Assembly (NCBI GenBank): GCA_035291905.1
Contig: DATDRF010000029.1
Location: 1 to 18,602, forward strand
DNA length: 18,602 nucleotides
Origin: JACPLA01 sp035291905
GTDB taxonomy: Bacteria > Bacteroidota > Ignavibacteria > UBA10030
Direction: 5' to 3'
The position numbers and the translations under genes were made by a program. Under the pieces are notes generated by a model. It made no database searches and was not told the DNA's origin. It saw only the letters and a program-made list of their open reading frames with translations. Positions 1 through 6,942 of the stretch are shown one piece after another. Numbering within the stretch: position 1 is the stretch's first letter; the number at the start of each line of letters is the position of its first letter.

Positions 1-19
1 GGAAGAGACATCAGTCGCT

Positions 20-215
20 TTTAAACTACTCTGTGTTCTCTGCGCCTCTTCCGTGACCTCTGTGGCAAAAGCTTTTAGCCACGTAGAACACCCCGTAGAA
101 AACATCCCGATTCAAAACATCCCGACTGAAAGCATCGGGACAGGTCAGGACAGGCGGGGGCAAGCAGAGGAGGCACAGAGTGCACGGAGTTGAATACCAG
201 AATGTTCGTTCGTCC
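20..215. repeat. Palindromic CTCTGCG-type intergenic repeat
   Basis: This is a non-coding gap upstream of the first gene. The left part (about 26-66) carries repeated CTCTG words and the right part (about 160-191) carries the complementary GCAGAG and CACAGAG words, so the region folds on itself imperfectly. In the middle, the 12-mer AAAACATCCCGA occurs exactly twice (99-110 and 114-125, period 15), and TCCCGA/TCGGGA forms a small hairpin just after it. The words resemble those inside the element at 13998-14213, but I see no matching terminal repeats or target duplication here. Small open frames on either strand are repeat-derived and were not called. Confidence 0.6.
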
Positions 216-241
216 CACTTCTGTTGACTCAGGGGAAAAAA

Positions 242-1123
242 ATGATTATCAATGTTCAGATGACGACCCCTGATCCAAAACAACTTCCCCATTTATTGAG
301 ACTCCTGGACGATGATTCTCCCGTTGTTCAGGAGACCATTGTGAAGGAGCTCCTTGCCTTCGGCCCTTCGCTGCAGCGTGAACTGGAGCGCCTGAAGATT
401 ACCCTGAGCAAGGATCAGCAGCAGCTCATCACCCGCCTGCTGGACGCGCATAATCAGAAATGGCTTCGCGACCTGTGGCCAACCCTCGGTGAAATCGAGG
501 ATGACAAGGAAATGCTCGAATCGGCGCTCGGGTGGATCGCCGAGTTTCAACACGGCCGTGCGTATCCCGGCAAACTCACGGAGCTGCTGGACAATCTGAG
601 TGAGGAATTCGAAGCGTCAAACCGGAAACAGGATGCTCTGACCCTTGCCCATTTCCTCTTCACAAAGAAACAGCTTCGCGGGACCGAAGCGGATTATTAC
701 AATCCTCTCAACAGCAATCTGGTCTATGTTATCGAACAGAAAAGGGGAATTCCGATCAGTCTTGCGGCCATCTATATCCTGGTGGCGGCACGGCTCGGTT
801 TTGATGTTGAGGGGATCAACCTCCCCGGCCATTTTCTTGCCCGGGCCTCCGTAGGGAAGCAGAACTACATTGTCGATTGCTTCAAGGGGGGAAGGTGTCT
901 CGACGTCAACGACCTGATCACCCTCAACAACGGCGCTCTGCTGCCGCTTTCGGACCTGCTTCAGCTCGAGTGCGATGCCCAGGCAATCATAGTCCGGACT
1001 CTCAGGAATCTCATTCACGCCTACGAACAGGATCAGAGCACGAGCAATGCCTCGTTCATGAAGGAACTTCTGACAGTGACTGAGGATGCGCCGGAGCAGG
1101 AAGGGAATGAAGAGGAGGAATAA
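242..1123 (+). CDS. SirB1/transglutaminase-like family protein with HEAT-like N-terminus
   Basis: The product is a soluble 293-residue protein of the SirB1 type (transglutaminase-like core, Transglut_core2). Seen: NPLNSNLVYVIEQKRGIPIS (about 154-173), GINLPGHFLAR (191-201) and VDCFKGGRCLD (211-221). These match the conserved order of the family: Asn-rich loop, RGIPISL, PGHFL, then D-x-F-x-GG. Residues about 15-50 look like a HEAT-type helical repeat, and the last 15 residues are very acidic. I chose ATG 242 because AGGGG at 231-235 sits six bases before it; the in-frame TTG at 224 would place that site inside the gene. The molecular activity of SirB1 proteins is unclear, and catalysis by this one is not established. 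It is a single-gene unit followed by a strong terminator. Confidence 0.85.
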   Translation: MIINVQMTTPDPKQLPHLLRLLDDDSPVVQETIVKELLAFGPSLQRELERLKITLSKDQQQLITRLLDAHNQKWLRDLWPTLGEIEDDKEMLESALGWIAEFQHGRAYPGKLTELLDNLSEEFEASNRKQDALTLAHFLFTKKQLRGTEADYYNPLNSNLVYVIEQKRGIPISLAAIYILVAARLGFDVEGINLPGHFLARASVGKQNYIVDCFKGGRCLDVNDLITLNNGALLPLSDLLQLECDAQAIIVRTLRNLIHAYEQDQSTSNASFMKELLTVTEDAPEQEGNEEEE

Positions 1124-1150
1124 AGGAAAGAGGTCAACCGTGTATTTCGG

Positions 1151-1178
1151 AAAAGGGCTGAAGCCCTTTTTGTTTTTT
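1151..1178 (+). terminator. Intrinsic terminator after the SirB1-like gene
   Basis: AAAAGGGC (1151-1158) and GCCCTTTT (1163-1170) form a perfect 8-bp stem with a TGAA tetraloop, followed by a T-rich run to 1178. It lies 27 bases after the stop codon. The flanking A-run makes it usable on the minus strand too, where the YjbR-family gene ends, so it may serve both convergent units. Confidence 0.85.
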
Positions 1179-1193
1179 GGGGGCCCTCATTAA

Positions 1194-1213
1194 CCCCGAC
1201 CTTAAGGTCGGGG
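1194..1213. repeat. Perfect 20-bp palindrome
   Basis: CCCCGACC, TTAA, GGTCGGGG is fully self-complementary. It sits 15 bases past the terminator and has no T-run of its own. It overlaps the first unit of the degenerate tandem repeat that follows, so it is probably part of a dispersed repeat rather than an operator, but a binding site cannot be excluded. Confidence 0.7.
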
Positions 1214-1303
1214 CAATTCCTTCGTTTCAGACTCTCGGGGGGATGTGCATTGCTTCAAGCTGACGGAGAAATGCCCATTACTTCATAATGTCGGGGAATG
1301 CCC
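1208..1303. repeat. Degenerate ~28-bp tandem repeat, about 3.5 units
   Basis: Units begin at about 1208, 1235, 1263 and 1291 (steps 27, 28, 28). Each starts with a TCGGGG-like word, continues with an ATGCCCATT-like word and ends near CTTCA. Units two and three match at about 19 of 27 positions when aligned by eye. The region lies between two convergent genes, holds no plausible coding frame, and looks like a decayed repeat array. Confidence 0.55.
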
Positions 1304-1320
1304 GTGCCTGGGAATCCGAT

Positions 1321-1719
1321 TCATTTTCTACTTCTAGCGGTTCTCGCAGTTCCTCCCTTTTTGCCACCAAGCCTATCGCGGTCGGCCTTTCTTAATCCTG
1401 CAATCACGCGCTCGTAGGAATGATCGATCATTTCAAGGACCTCTTCGTCCGGAATCGACCCGTCAATGACCACGGTGTTCCAATGTTTCTTGTTCATGTG
1501 ATATCCGGGCTGCACGGAGTCGTATTGAGCGCGCAGCTCGAGCGCACGTTCGGGATCACATTTGAGATTGATGGAGGGAATGTCGTCGGTGATGTTGGTG
1601 AGAACAAATACCTTCCCGGCAACTTTGATCACAAGGGTCTCTTCGCCAAAGGGGAAATCCTCAGAAATGAGGCTCCCTTTCCGAAGGCAATAACGGCGAA
1701 TGGAGTCAACGGAAAGCAT
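1321..1719 (-). CDS. MmcQ/YjbR family DNA-binding protein
   Basis: The product is a 132-residue protein of the MmcQ/YjbR family (CyaY-like fold). Seen: the N-terminal SIRRYCLRKGSLISEDFPFG pattern (about 6-25), a central LKCDPERALELR segment, and the family signature DHSYERVIAGL near residue 105. The family is annotated as DNA-binding from the fold, but cellular roles are mostly unknown. The last 20 residues are a Lys/Arg/Gly-rich tail (GGKKGGTARTARSRK), which could aid nucleic-acid binding. The start at 1719 fits the usual family N-terminus. The stop codon of the upstream lipoprotein gene lies only 17 bases before it, so the two are probably cotranscribed. This is the last gene of the long minus-strand run. 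Confidence 0.85.
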   Translation of the reverse strand: MLSVDSIRRYCLRKGSLISEDFPFGEETLVIKVAGKVFVLTNITDDIPSINLKCDPERALELRAQYDSVQPGYHMNKKHWNTVVIDGSIPDEEVLEMIDHSYERVIAGLRKADRDRLGGKKGGTARTARSRK

Positions 1720-1736
1720 CCAGCGGGATCATGCGG

Positions 1737-2294
1737 CTAATTCTTGCGAATGGATTCGATCATCGAAATGAACCCATGTTCGTGCTGTTCGACAATCGAA
1801 GCCGGAGCCGTGAACTTGAAAAAGACAAATCCTTCCGGGGCACTCACGATCGCCCCCAGGAGCTTGTATCCAAATTTCTTTCCCTGGGATTCCATGAGAG
1901 GCCCGGAGGGGGCAAGATAGTTGCCATAGATGCGGGCGTAGACCACATCAATGCCGTTCACCGATGAAGTGATCTTCTGTGCCTCGGTAGCCCCTTCGAA
2001 CTGGGAACCCCAGCGCTGAATATTGGAATCCACGTCGCCGCCCTGATCTTTTCCGAAATAGAAAATACTGCACTCGCCCGGCTCAACATCCTCCAATCCT
2101 GATGGGATAACGTACGTTGCAACTCGCATCGGCATTTCATGCGACCGGTCCCACAGCATGGGATAGGACCACGAGATTCCTGCAACGGACACTTCTTCCT
2201 TCACCAGGTCGACAGGAGGCGGGGGAGCAGCCTGTTTCTCTCCGCAGCCGAACAGAACAAGTACGATCATGATAGAACCGGCGATGACTCTCAT
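1737..2294 (-). CDS. Small lipoprotein of unknown function
   Basis: The product has 185 residues. It starts with a short signal peptide (MRVIAGSIMIVLVLFGC) whose lipobox LFGC puts the lipidated cysteine at residue 17, followed by a Pro-rich linker (AAPPPPVDLV). The remainder is a compact domain with many aromatic and beta-type stretches (ISWSYPMLWD, ECSIFYFG, VVYARIYGNYL, GFVFFKFTAP) and a C-terminal EQHEHGFISMIESIRKN helix. That layout resembles small periplasmic domains that bind or sense, but I do not recognise the family. AAGGAAG lies about six bases before the ATG. The gene lies 33 bases downstream of ispG and just before the YjbR-family gene, most likely in one transcript. Confidence 0.75.
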   Translation of the reverse strand: MRVIAGSIMIVLVLFGCGEKQAAPPPPVDLVKEEVSVAGISWSYPMLWDRSHEMPMRVATYVIPSGLEDVEPGECSIFYFGKDQGGDVDSNIQRWGSQFEGATEAQKITSSVNGIDVVYARIYGNYLAPSGPLMESQGKKFGYKLLGAIVSAPEGFVFFKFTAPASIVEQHEHGFISMIESIRKN

Positions 2295-2327
2295 GAATCA
2301 ACTTCCTTTGCGCAATGACAGCCCGCG

Positions 2328-3452
2328 CTACGATTCGGGCTGGAACCGATCCACTTCTTCGAGAACCGTCTTCACAATGTCTTCCTCTTTTACCCTCTTA
2401 ATAAGCTCCCCTTTCCTGTAAAGGATCGCCACACCTTTCCCGGCCGCAATGCCGATATCGGCCTCACTGGCTTCGCCCGGCCCATTCACCACGCAGCCGA
2501 GGACGGCAATCTTCACGGGCTTTTTCACTCCCGCCAGCTTCTCCTCCAATTGCCCCATGATCCCGAACAGATCCACCTCCAAACGCCCGCAGGTGGGGCA
2601 CGCGATCAATTCGATATTACGCGTCGCCAGGCTGAGAGACCGAAGAATTTCTTTTCCGACCTCGACCTCTTTCACGGGATCATCCGTGAGCGACACGCGA
2701 ATGGTGTCCCCAATACCCTCCGAGAGGAGCGTTCCGATTCCAACGGCGGACTTGATTGTCCCCACCTTCGTCGTTCCAGCCTCCGTAACACCGAGATGCA
2801 GCGGGATATCCGTTCGCTGGGCCACAAGGCGATAAGCCTCAATCATGAGCTTCACATCGGTCGATTTCACGGAAACAATGATATCGTGGAAATCGAATTC
2901 GCGGCATATTCCCACATGACGCATGGCGCTTTCGAACAGGGCTTCGGGAGTTGGATACCCGTGCTTTTCCAGAATATCCTCTTCAAGCGAGCCCGAATTG
3001 ACCCCGATGCGAATGGGGATTCCCCTCTCTTTTGCCGCGTTCAACACCTGACGGATACGATCCTTCGCCCCGATGTTTCCCGGATTGATTCTCACCTTGG
3101 CGACGCCCGCTTCCACCGCCTTCAACGCGAACACGTGATTGAAGTGAATGTCGGCAACGATCGGCAGGGGTGATTGTCTGACAATTTCCTTCATTGCCTC
3201 GGCAGCCTCTTTGTCATTCACCGTGACCCGGACAATGTCACAGCCTGCTTCGGCCGCCGCCGTAATCTGCCCCACCGTCCCTTTGACGTCGTCCGTCTTG
3301 GTCTTCGTCATCGTTTGGACCGAGATCGGGGCATCCCCCCCGACGGGAACACTTCCCACACGCACCTGCCGCGTTTTCCTCCGCACACCAACCTTGTATG
3401 TCTGGTGCGGACCGGAATTGGCAACTTCGGGAATCGGTAGCTGGTTGCTCAT
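2328..3452 (-). CDS. ispG: 4-hydroxy-3-methylbut-2-en-1-yl diphosphate synthase (flavodoxin)
   Basis: IspG (GcpE) catalyses the reductive ring opening of MEcPP to HMBPP, the penultimate step of the MEP isoprenoid pathway, in the cytosol with an [4Fe-4S] cluster. The protein has 374 residues, the short bacterial form without the extra domain found in plants, Chlamydia and many Bacteroidetes. The cluster ligands are visible: C285 and C288 in ACPTCGR, C320 in LGCVVNGPGEA, and E327. Their spacing is the same as in the E. coli enzyme. The N-terminal TIM barrel is intact (ISVQTMTKTKT, VADIHFN, KVRINPGNIG, RIGVNSGSLE). The start lies ten bases after the rhomboid stop with only a weak ribosome site, so it probably depends on the upstream reading. 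Confidence 0.97.
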   Translation of the reverse strand: MSNQLPIPEVANSGPHQTYKVGVRRKTRQVRVGSVPVGGDAPISVQTMTKTKTDDVKGTVGQITAAAEAGCDIVRVTVNDKEAAEAMKEIVRQSPLPIVADIHFNHVFALKAVEAGVAKVRINPGNIGAKDRIRQVLNAAKERGIPIRIGVNSGSLEEDILEKHGYPTPEALFESAMRHVGICREFDFHDIIVSVKSTDVKLMIEAYRLVAQRTDIPLHLGVTEAGTTKVGTIKSAVGIGTLLSEGIGDTIRVSLTDDPVKEVEVGKEILRSLSLATRNIELIACPTCGRLEVDLFGIMGQLEEKLAGVKKPVKIAVLGCVVNGPGEASEADIGIAAGKGVAILYRKGELIKRVKEEDIVKTVLEEVDRFQPES

Positions 3453-3462
3453 GGTATGCTCG

Positions 3463-4383
3463 CTAGTTCAGTTTCCTGCTCGCTTCAAAGAGGATCTTCT
3501 TTTCTTCTTCCGTGAGATTCTGATACCCCGACCGCCCGATCTTGTCAAGGATCTCATCGATTCTCTTCTGAACATCTGCGACCTCGTCACTTTTTGAGGT
3601 CGGAGATTCTTCACTTTTTCTCTCGTCGATATCGTACACTTTTGCCTCGACCGCGTCGTCACCGTGTTCCGGCCGCGGGGCAAACATGCCGTTCCACCAC
3701 CAGGTGATTCGCCGGAACAGATCGTGACCCGGGATCCGCTTCATGTCATAGAGAAGGTAAACATAGCCGGCAAGGGCCCCGCCAAGGTGCGCAAGGTTCG
3801 CCACATCTGTCGGCTGGCCCAGGGAAAACAAACCAAGCAGGATAAGAACAACGACGAAGTACTTCACCTTCACCGGGATAAGAAAATAGAGATAGATGTA
3901 ACGATCGGGGAACATCATGCCGAACGCAACCATGACCCCGTACACCGCGCCCGACGCTCCAATCACCATCGAGGGTCGGTCCACAATCGGAGCCAGAAGC
4001 AGCTGCGCGATGCCTGCAACGACGCCGCACGCGAGATAGAAAATGAGAAACTTCTTCGGACCCCAGATGTGCTCGATCTCCATCCCAAACATCCACAAAC
4101 CGAAGAACATGTTGAAAAGCAGATGCATGATTCCGCCATGCATGAACTGATACGTGATCAATTGCCAGGGAAAGAAACCGTCCCCCAGCGGGAGGAGCGC
4201 AAAATACTGATGAATGACCAGGCTGAGCGGATATCCGTCCAGCTTGAACGAGCCAAAGAAATTCACCAACACGAATACCACCGCGTTCGTGATCATCAGC
4301 CATTTGATGACGGGCGGAAAGAACGAGAATCCGCCGAACATCGACGGCCGATAGAAGTTTCTTTGGTTGTAGTTATAGGACAT
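3463..4383 (-). CDS. Rhomboid family intramembrane serine protease with cytosolic tail
   Basis: This is a membrane-embedded serine protease that cuts transmembrane substrates. It has 306 residues and about six membrane helices between residues 25 and 215. The catalytic dyad is visible: S144 in GASGAVYG and H199 in NLAHLGG. The conserved HGGIMHLLFN segment (82-91) supplies the oxyanion-hole residues H87 and N91. After the last helix comes a hydrophilic tail of about 90 residues that ends in a helical SGYQNLTEEEKKILFEASRK motif, like the C-terminal extension (DUF6576-like) of rhomboids from this bacterial group. The natural substrate is unknown. The ATG lacks a Shine-Dalgarno site and is preceded by an AT-rich repeat. 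Downstream, ispG starts ten bases after the stop. Confidence 0.93.
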   Translation of the reverse strand: MSYNYNQRNFYRPSMFGGFSFFPPVIKWLMITNAVVFVLVNFFGSFKLDGYPLSLVIHQYFALLPLGDGFFPWQLITYQFMHGGIMHLLFNMFFGLWMFGMEIEHIWGPKKFLIFYLACGVVAGIAQLLLAPIVDRPSMVIGASGAVYGVMVAFGMMFPDRYIYLYFLIPVKVKYFVVVLILLGLFSLGQPTDVANLAHLGGALAGYVYLLYDMKRIPGHDLFRRITWWWNGMFAPRPEHGDDAVEAKVYDIDERKSEESPTSKSDEVADVQKRIDEILDKIGRSGYQNLTEEEKKILFEASRKLN

Positions 4384-4470
4384 TTACGATTTGAGATTTA
4401 CGATTTTCGATTGCCAATTTGAAACCGACTTTCCTTAGATCGGCAATTGGAAATCGGAACTCGACAATTC
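4382..4470. repeat. Short-period AT-rich intergenic repeat
   Basis: ATTTACGATTT occurs exactly at 4382-4392 and again at 4396-4406 (period 14). It is followed by related words (TTTCGATTGCCAATTT; GGCAATTGGAAATCGG) that are partly complementary to one another. The repeat fills the gap between pgk and the rhomboid gene and abuts the rhomboid start codon. I see no TTG-N17-TAnnTT promoter here, so the rhomboid gene is probably read from upstream. Confidence 0.6.
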
Positions 4471-4496
4471 TACAACAATCGATCAATGAATTTCGT

Positions 4497-5696
4497 TCAG
4501 CGCTTGTCGTTCAATGCTGCGACGCCGGGGAGGATCTTCCCTTCCAGCAGCTCCAGCGAAGCACCACCGCCTGTAGAGACATGGGAAACAGACTTCTCCA
4601 GGCCGGCATGCGCGACAGCCGCTGCCGAGTCACCCCCACCGACGATCGTGGTCGCACCGGATTTGGTCACTTCGGCAAGGACCTTGGCGATCGCCGTTGT
4701 TCCGGCGGCAAACTTCTCCATCTCGAACACTCCCATGGGTCCGTTCCACACCACCGTTTTGGCTTTTGCCAGTTCGGCCGAGAAGTGCTTCACCGTTTCC
4801 GGCCCGATGTCCATTCCCCGCCAATCGGACGGGATGGCACGCACATTGACCGTCTGCGTCGACGCCGCATTGTCAAACTTGTCGGCAATAACGCAATCGG
4901 ACGGAAGCAGGATCCTGACATTGTGGGCCTTTGCCTGCTCCATGATGGTCTTGGCAAGGTCGACCTTGTCTGCTTCGAGCAGGGACTTGCCGATTTCGAG
5001 GCCCTGCGCCTTGTAGAACGTGAACATCATGCCGCCGCCGATCAGAAGGGCGTCGACCTTCGACATGAGATTCTGGATGACATCGATCTTCCCGGAGATC
5101 TTCGCCCCTCCGAGAACGGCCACGAACGGTCGCGCCGGATTTCCCACTGCCTTACCGAGGTAGTCGAGCTCCTTGCACATCAGATACCCTGCAACACATA
5201 CCTCCAGATGCTTTGTCACGCCTTCGGTCGAGGCGTGAGCCCTGTGGGCCGTCCCAAAAGCATCATTGACATAGACGTCCCCGAACGAGGCCAGTTCCTT
5301 TGCGAACGCTGCATCGTTTGCCTCCTCTTCCTGATGGAATCTGAGGTTCTCCAGTAGCAGACACTCCCCGTCTTTCAAGGCCTTCACCAATGCCGCCGCC
5401 TCCGCACCGATGCAATCGGGAGCACATTTCACCGGCTTGCCCAAAAGCTTCGACAAGCGCTCGGCCACGGGCTTCAGGCTGAACTCGGGCTTCGGCTTCC
5501 CTTTGGGCCTCCCGAGGTGACTCATGAGAACGGCGCGACCGCCATCCTTCAGAATCTTCTTGATTGTCGGCAGCGATTCGACGATCCGCGTATCGTCGGT
5601 GACCTGCTGTTTTTCGTTTAACGGAACGTTGAAATCGACGCGCACGAGGACGCGTTTCCCCTTCACGGAAATATCGTCAATGGTCAATTTGTTCAT
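4497..5696 (-). CDS. pgk: Phosphoglycerate kinase
   Basis: This cytosolic glycolytic enzyme transfers phosphate between 1,3-bisphosphoglycerate and ADP. At 399 residues it is of standard bacterial length. Seen: the N-terminal substrate-binding VRVDFNVPL (18-26), SHLGRPKG (59-66), AFGTAHRAHAS, the nucleotide-binding GGAKISGKIDVI, NGPMGVFE, and the C-terminal GGGDSAAA (from 353) and STGGGASLE (from 374). All key blocks are present. GGAG lies about seven bases before the ATG. The gene follows gap with a 78-bp gap that contains a hairpin with a T-run, suggesting partial termination or mRNA processing between the two. The pairing of gap with pgk is the common bacterial arrangement. Confidence 0.98.
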   Translation of the reverse strand: MNKLTIDDISVKGKRVLVRVDFNVPLNEKQQVTDDTRIVESLPTIKKILKDGGRAVLMSHLGRPKGKPKPEFSLKPVAERLSKLLGKPVKCAPDCIGAEAAALVKALKDGECLLLENLRFHQEEEANDAAFAKELASFGDVYVNDAFGTAHRAHASTEGVTKHLEVCVAGYLMCKELDYLGKAVGNPARPFVAVLGGAKISGKIDVIQNLMSKVDALLIGGGMMFTFYKAQGLEIGKSLLEADKVDLAKTIMEQAKAHNVRILLPSDCVIADKFDNAASTQTVNVRAIPSDWRGMDIGPETVKHFSAELAKAKTVVWNGPMGVFEMEKFAAGTTAIAKVLAEVTKSGATTIVGGGDSAAAVAHAGLEKSVSHVSTGGGASLELLEGKILPGVAALNDKR

Positions 5697-5715
5697 GACA
5701 GACTCCTTGAGAAGG

Positions 5716-5751
5716 AAAACGGGCTGGACCCGGTCTTCAGTCTCAGCCCGT
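5716..5751 (-). terminator. Terminator-like hairpin between gap and pgk
   Basis: On the minus strand, ACGGGCTG and CAGCCCGT form an 8-bp stem (5744-5751 with 5719-5726), extended by a bulged GAC/GTC pair, and the stem is followed directly by TTTTCC. It ends about 20 bases before the pgk start. The shape fits a weak intrinsic terminator or a processing/stability hairpin that could set the gap:pgk mRNA ratio. Confidence 0.5.
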
Positions 5752-5774
5752 CATCGTCGTCGTTGTTCAGAGAG

Positions 5775-6782
5775 TCACAGCTTGGATGCAATCTTCTTCG
5801 CCAGCTCGACCACACGATTGGAGTAACCCCATTCGTTGTCGTACCATCCGAAGACTTTTACCAGCGGTCCAAGAGCCATCGTCAGCTTGCTGTCGAAAAC
5901 GACCGAATGCGGGTTGCCGACAATGTCCTTCAACACGAGGTCCTCTTCACTGTATTCCAGAATGCCCTTCAGGTACGTCTGCGAGGCCTTCTGGAATGCC
6001 GCGTTCACTTCTTCCCTCGTTACTTCTCTCTCCAGCTCCGCCGTGAAATCGGTGATCGAACCATTCGGAGTGGGGACCCGAAGGGAATAACCGTCGAGTT
6101 TGCCTGCCAGCTCCGGAATCACTTTCCCCACCGCCTTGGCCGCTCCCGTTGTCGTCGGGATGATGTTGATGGCAGCCGCCCTTGCGCGCCGAAGATCCTT
6201 GTGCGGCAGATCCAGTATCCGTTGGTCGTTGGTATAGGAATGGATCGTGTTCATCAGGCCGCGCCTGATCTTGAAGGTATCGTGAAGCACCTTCACCATC
6301 GGTGCGAGGCAGTTCGTCGTGCAGGAAGCGTTGGAGATGATGTGATGCTTTGCAGGATCATAGGTGCCTTCGTTGACACCAAGAGCAATCATGATATCGG
6401 GTTTCTTTGCCGGAGCGGTCACAATCACTTTCTTCGCACCCTGCTTGATGTGATCCGCAGACGCTTCGCCCTCGGTAAAGTGCTTCAATCCGGTGGATTC
6501 GATGACAATGCTGACCCCGAGATCCTTCCACGGGAGCTTGGTGTGGTCCTTTTCTGCAAACGCTTTCACCTGTTTTCCATTCACTACAAGCGTGGAATCC
6601 CTGACCTCGACGGTGCCTTTGAAATTGCCGATAACAGAATCGAACTTAAGAAGGTGAGCAAGAGTCGTGGCATCGGTAATGTCGTTCACAGCCACGAACT
6701 CAAGACTACTGTCGTCGATTCCGGCTCGGAGAACATTGCGCCCAATCCGGCCGAATCCGTTGATAGCTACTTTTACAGCCAT
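5775..6782 (-). CDS. gap: Type I glyceraldehyde-3-phosphate dehydrogenase
   Basis: This cytosolic enzyme oxidises glyceraldehyde-3-phosphate to 1,3-bisphosphoglycerate. At 335 residues it is of normal length. Seen: the Rossmann GFGRIGR (9-15), D34 after the second strand (in AVNDITD), which favours NAD over NADP, the catalytic C154 in SNASCTTNCLAP, H181 in TIHSYTND, and the C-terminal WYDNEWGYSNR. A clear GGAGG precedes the ATG, and a good promoter lies about 67 bases upstream, so the gene probably starts its own transcript within the minus-strand run. pgk follows downstream. Confidence 0.98.
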   Translation of the reverse strand: MAVKVAINGFGRIGRNVLRAGIDDSSLEFVAVNDITDATTLAHLLKFDSVIGNFKGTVEVRDSTLVVNGKQVKAFAEKDHTKLPWKDLGVSIVIESTGLKHFTEGEASADHIKQGAKKVIVTAPAKKPDIMIALGVNEGTYDPAKHHIISNASCTTNCLAPMVKVLHDTFKIRRGLMNTIHSYTNDQRILDLPHKDLRRARAAAINIIPTTTGAAKAVGKVIPELAGKLDGYSLRVPTPNGSITDFTAELEREVTREEVNAAFQKASQTYLKGILEYSEEDLVLKDIVGNPHSVVFDSKLTMALGPLVKVFGWYDNEWGYSNRVVELAKKIASKL

Positions 6783-6848
6783 TGGTAACCTCCGCGTTCA
6801 GAATGAGAAGTCAAGAAAATGCGGAAAAACTGAAGAAAAGAGCATGAC

Positions 6849-6877
6849 AAGTTAGAGAGAATTGGATGGAAAGTCAA
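6849..6877 (-). promoter_or_regulatory. Candidate promoter for gap
   Basis: On the minus strand, TTGACT (6872-6877), a 17-bp spacer and TAACTT (6849-6854, followed by G) match the pattern seen before five other units in this window. The 12-mer around the -35 box (TTTTCTTGACTT) occurs again at 6808-6819, nearer the gene, which may be a second promoter remnant or a regulator site. Confidence 0.55.
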
Positions 6878-6942
6878 GAAAAGCAGCGAAGGTGCGTCGA
6901 AGAAAAGGGGGAACAGAGACAGCAGCCGAAAAGTATTCCTCA

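Noticed and set aside
224..241. TTG at 224 as start of the SirB1-like gene
   Set aside because: The AGGGG ribosome site at 231-235 lies inside this extension and is well spaced for ATG 242.
1194..1213. The palindrome as a second intrinsic terminator
   Set aside because: It has no T-run after the stem on either strand and overlaps the tandem repeat; the real terminator is at 1151-1178.
3664..4422. Plus-strand open frame of 252 codons
   Set aside because: It is antisense to the rhomboid gene. The product is His/Arg/Glu-rich with no fold signature, and the rhomboid motifs on the other strand are complete.
4419..5357. Plus-strand open frame of 312 codons
   Set aside because: It is antisense to pgk, with no plausible ribosome site and no family signature.
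5763..6788. Plus-strand open frame of 341 codons
   Set aside because: It is antisense to gap over the full length and has the His/Arg-rich composition of a shadow frame.
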